A DNA stretch of 7,206 nt from an uncultured Elusimicrobia bacterium. GTDB lineage: Bacteria > Elusimicrobiota > Elusimicrobia > UBA1565 > UBA9628. The DNA is taken from the NCBI GenBank assembly GCA_903874575.1, contig CAIQSZ010000265.1, forward strand, positions 1 through 7,206, in the 5' to 3' direction. Every line of letters starts with the position of its first letter. Position 1 is the stretch's first letter. Made by a program: the position numbers and the translations under genes. Of this stretch, positions 5,742 to 7,206 are shown one piece after another. The notes beneath the pieces are model-generated. The model saw nothing but the letters and a program-made list of their open reading frames with translations, made no database searches and was not told the origin of the DNA.

Positions 5742-7206
5742 ATGAGCCGGGACGGGGACTCCATCCGCCGGATCGTCTCTTACGTCCGGCCGCACAAGAC
5801 CCGCCTCGCGCAAGCGGTGGCGGTCATGTGCGTGGTGGCGGCGCTCAACGGCGCGATGGTCAAGGTGCTCGATCCGGTGTCCAGCGCGCTGTTCGCCGGC
5901 GCCGACGCCGATCCGAAAAAGCTCATCCGCGTCGCGATGATGATCCCGGGCGTGTTCTTCCTTAAGCTCATCTTTCAGTATACGCAGAGCTACCTGATGA
6001 GCTGGTTGGGCCAGAAGATCACCCAGGAAATCCGCGAGGACCTGTTCACCCACCTGCACGCGCTGTCGATGGACTTCTTCTGGAAGACCAAGGGCGGCGA
6101 GGTGCTGGCCAAGCTGACCAACGACATGACGGCCCTGCAGTCCGCGCTGCAGTTCGTGCCGCTGTACGCGATCCGGGACTCGCTGACCGTCGTCGTCGTG
6201 CTGGGCGTGATGATCTACACCAACCCCAAGTTCGCCTTGATCGCCCTGCTGGCCATCCCGATGGCCGGAGGGGTGCTGGGCGTGCTGGGCCGCAAGCTGC
6301 GCGCCGCCGGCCGGCGCGGCCAGGAAGTGATGGGGGAGATCTACCACCGGTTCCAGGAGAGCCTGCAAGGCATGCTCGTCGTGAAGTCGTTCAACTACGA
6401 GAAGGGCGCCATCGACAAGTTCCGCAAGGAAAACGACGAGTTCTTCCACCAGATGATGCGCTACTTCCGGGCGACCGCGCTGTCGGGCCCGCTGATGGAG
6501 TTCCTGGGCTCGCTGATCATGGCGGCCATCGTCTACCTCGGCGGGCGACAGATCGGCGCCGGCATGATGACTCCCGGCCACTTCGCGGTCTTCCTGGGCT
6601 GTTTCTTCATGGCCTACGGTCCCATCAAGAACCTGGCGCAGATGAACGCGACCCTGCAGCTGGGCTTGGCCGCCGCCGACCGCATCTTCTCCGTGCTCGA
6701 CGAAAAACCCACCGTCGTCGAGCCGGCCGCTCCCGCTCCGTTCCCGGCTCTCGAAAAGGGAATCGTGTTCGACCATGTGTCGTTCCGCTACCCCGGCCGC
6801 GACGCCTGGGCGCTGCACGACGTGTCCCTCGCCATCGCCAAAGGTGAAGTCGTGGCGCTGGCCGGGCCGTCGGGTTCCGGCAAGACCACCTTCGTGCATC
6901 TGCTGCTGCGCCTGTTCGATCCGACCGAAGGGCGCATCACCATCGACGGCATCGACCTCAAGGACATGGACTCGCACGAGCTCCGCCGCCGCGTCGGCCT
7001 GGTCTCGCAGGAGACCATCCTCTTCAACGACACCGTGCTGGGCAACGTCGCCATCGGCAAGGAAGGCGCCGCGCGCGGCGAGGTGGAGAACGCCCTGAAG
7101 GTGGCCGACGCGTCGGACTTCGTGGCCTCGTTCCCGCTAGGCTTGGACGCGCCGCTGGGCGACCGCGGCGCGCGCCTGTCCGGCGGCCAGCGCCAGCGCC
7201 TGGCCA
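5742..7206 (+). CDS. MsbA-like ABC exporter half-transporter (3' end beyond the window)
   Basis: An inner-membrane exporter subunit in which a six-helix membrane domain is fused to an ATPase. Such proteins act as dimers and flip lipids, lipid-linked molecules or drugs using ATP. The frame is open from ATG 5742 to the window edge, 488 codons. Hydrophobic segments lie roughly at residues 22-44, 63-86, 138-160, 164-185, 247-270 and 277-297. The coupling region around 185-245, with the stretch FQESLQGMLVVKSFNYE, is typical of the MsbA/lipid-exporter group. The ATPase domain starts near 342 and shows FRYPG (A-loop tyrosine region), Walker A GPSGSGKTT (375-383), Q-loop Gln423 in VSQETILFND, and signature LSGGQRQR (479-486). 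Walker B and the H-loop fall outside. MsbA itself is the best guess, but the substrate cannot be read from sequence, so no symbol is given. Confidence 0.93.
   Translation, partial: MSRDGDSIRRIVSYVRPHKTRLAQAVAVMCVVAALNGAMVKVLDPVSSALFAGADADPKKLIRVAMMIPGVFFLKLIFQYTQSYLMSWLGQKITQEIREDLFTHLHALSMDFFWKTKGGEVLAKLTNDMTALQSALQFVPLYAIRDSLTVVVVLGVMIYTNPKFALIALLAIPMAGGVLGVLGRKLRAAGRRGQEVMGEIYHRFQESLQGMLVVKSFNYEKGAIDKFRKENDEFFHQMMRYFRATALSGPLMEFLGSLIMAAIVYLGGRQIGAGMMTPGHFAVFLGCFFMAYGPIKNLAQMNATLQLGLAAADRIFSVLDEKPTVVEPAAPAPFPALEKGIVFDHVSFRYPGRDAWALHDVSLAIAKGEVVALAGPSGSGKTTFVHLLLRLFDPTEGRITIDGIDLKDMDSHELRRRVGLVSQETILFNDTVLGNVAIGKEGAARGEVENALKVADASDFVASFPLGLDAPLGDRGARLSGGQRQRLA

Noticed and set aside
5141..5764. 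A 207-codon minus-strand frame overlapping the hypothetical gene
   Set aside because: Its product is extremely Arg/Gly/Ala-rich and reads as the shifted frame of the 151-residue gene, which has a far more natural composition.
5712..6977. A 421-codon minus-strand frame antisense to the ABC exporter
   Set aside because: The plus strand encodes a clear ABC exporter through this whole span. The antisense product is a His/Gln/Asp/Arg-rich shadow.
6775..7098. A 107-codon plus-strand frame inside the ABC exporter
   Set aside because: It is out of frame with the Walker A and signature motifs, which lie in the frame starting at 5742. The real frame is open to the window edge.

Overview
The window is a GC-rich stretch (roughly two thirds G+C by eye) of bacterial chromosome with tightly packed genes and no sign of phage, transposon, CRISPR or RNA genes. 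It looks like a Gram-negative-type genome from a high-GC lineage outside the best-studied model groups. Gene style and order would fit a high-GC Elusimicrobiota or deltaproteobacterial-type genome, but this is a weak impression, not a demonstrated placement.

Left part (1-5190, + strand): five genes run head to tail with gaps of 1, -4, 16 and 3 bases and no visible internal promoter or terminator, so they are very probably one operon. They are the 3' end of a thioredoxin reductase gene (trxB), lipA (lipoyl synthase, TTG start), a 2-oxoacid dehydrogenase E2 gene with two lipoyl domains, lpdA (dihydrolipoamide dehydrogenase, E3), and lipB (octanoyltransferase). The logic is clear: LipB loads octanoyl groups onto the lipoyl lysines of E2, LipA inserts the two sulfurs, E2 uses the finished lipoyl arms to carry and transfer acyl groups, and E3 reoxidises them with NAD+. 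The operon thus carries a lipoylated substrate together with the enzymes that lipoylate and recycle it. The E1 decarboxylase genes needed to complete the complex are not in the window and may lie upstream of trxB.

Middle (5191-5741): a 151-codon gene of unknown function lies on the minus strand, convergent with lipB (24-base gap) and divergent from the next gene (71-base gap). The divergent intergenic region holds a perfect TATAAT on the minus strand, so close to the ATG that the transcript would be leaderless or nearly so. It also holds a weaker TAAAAT facing the other way.

Right part (5742-7206, + strand): the first 488 codons of an MsbA-like ABC exporter half-transporter (membrane domain fused to ATPase). 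It is cut by the window edge just after the ABC signature motif.

The main unusual point is the E2 domain layout, lipoyl-lipoyl-PSBD-PSBD-catalytic: the E3/E1-binding domain is duplicated and the second copy has lost most of the basic contact residues. I found no evidence of a wholly new system here. Most of the window is recognisable core metabolism.
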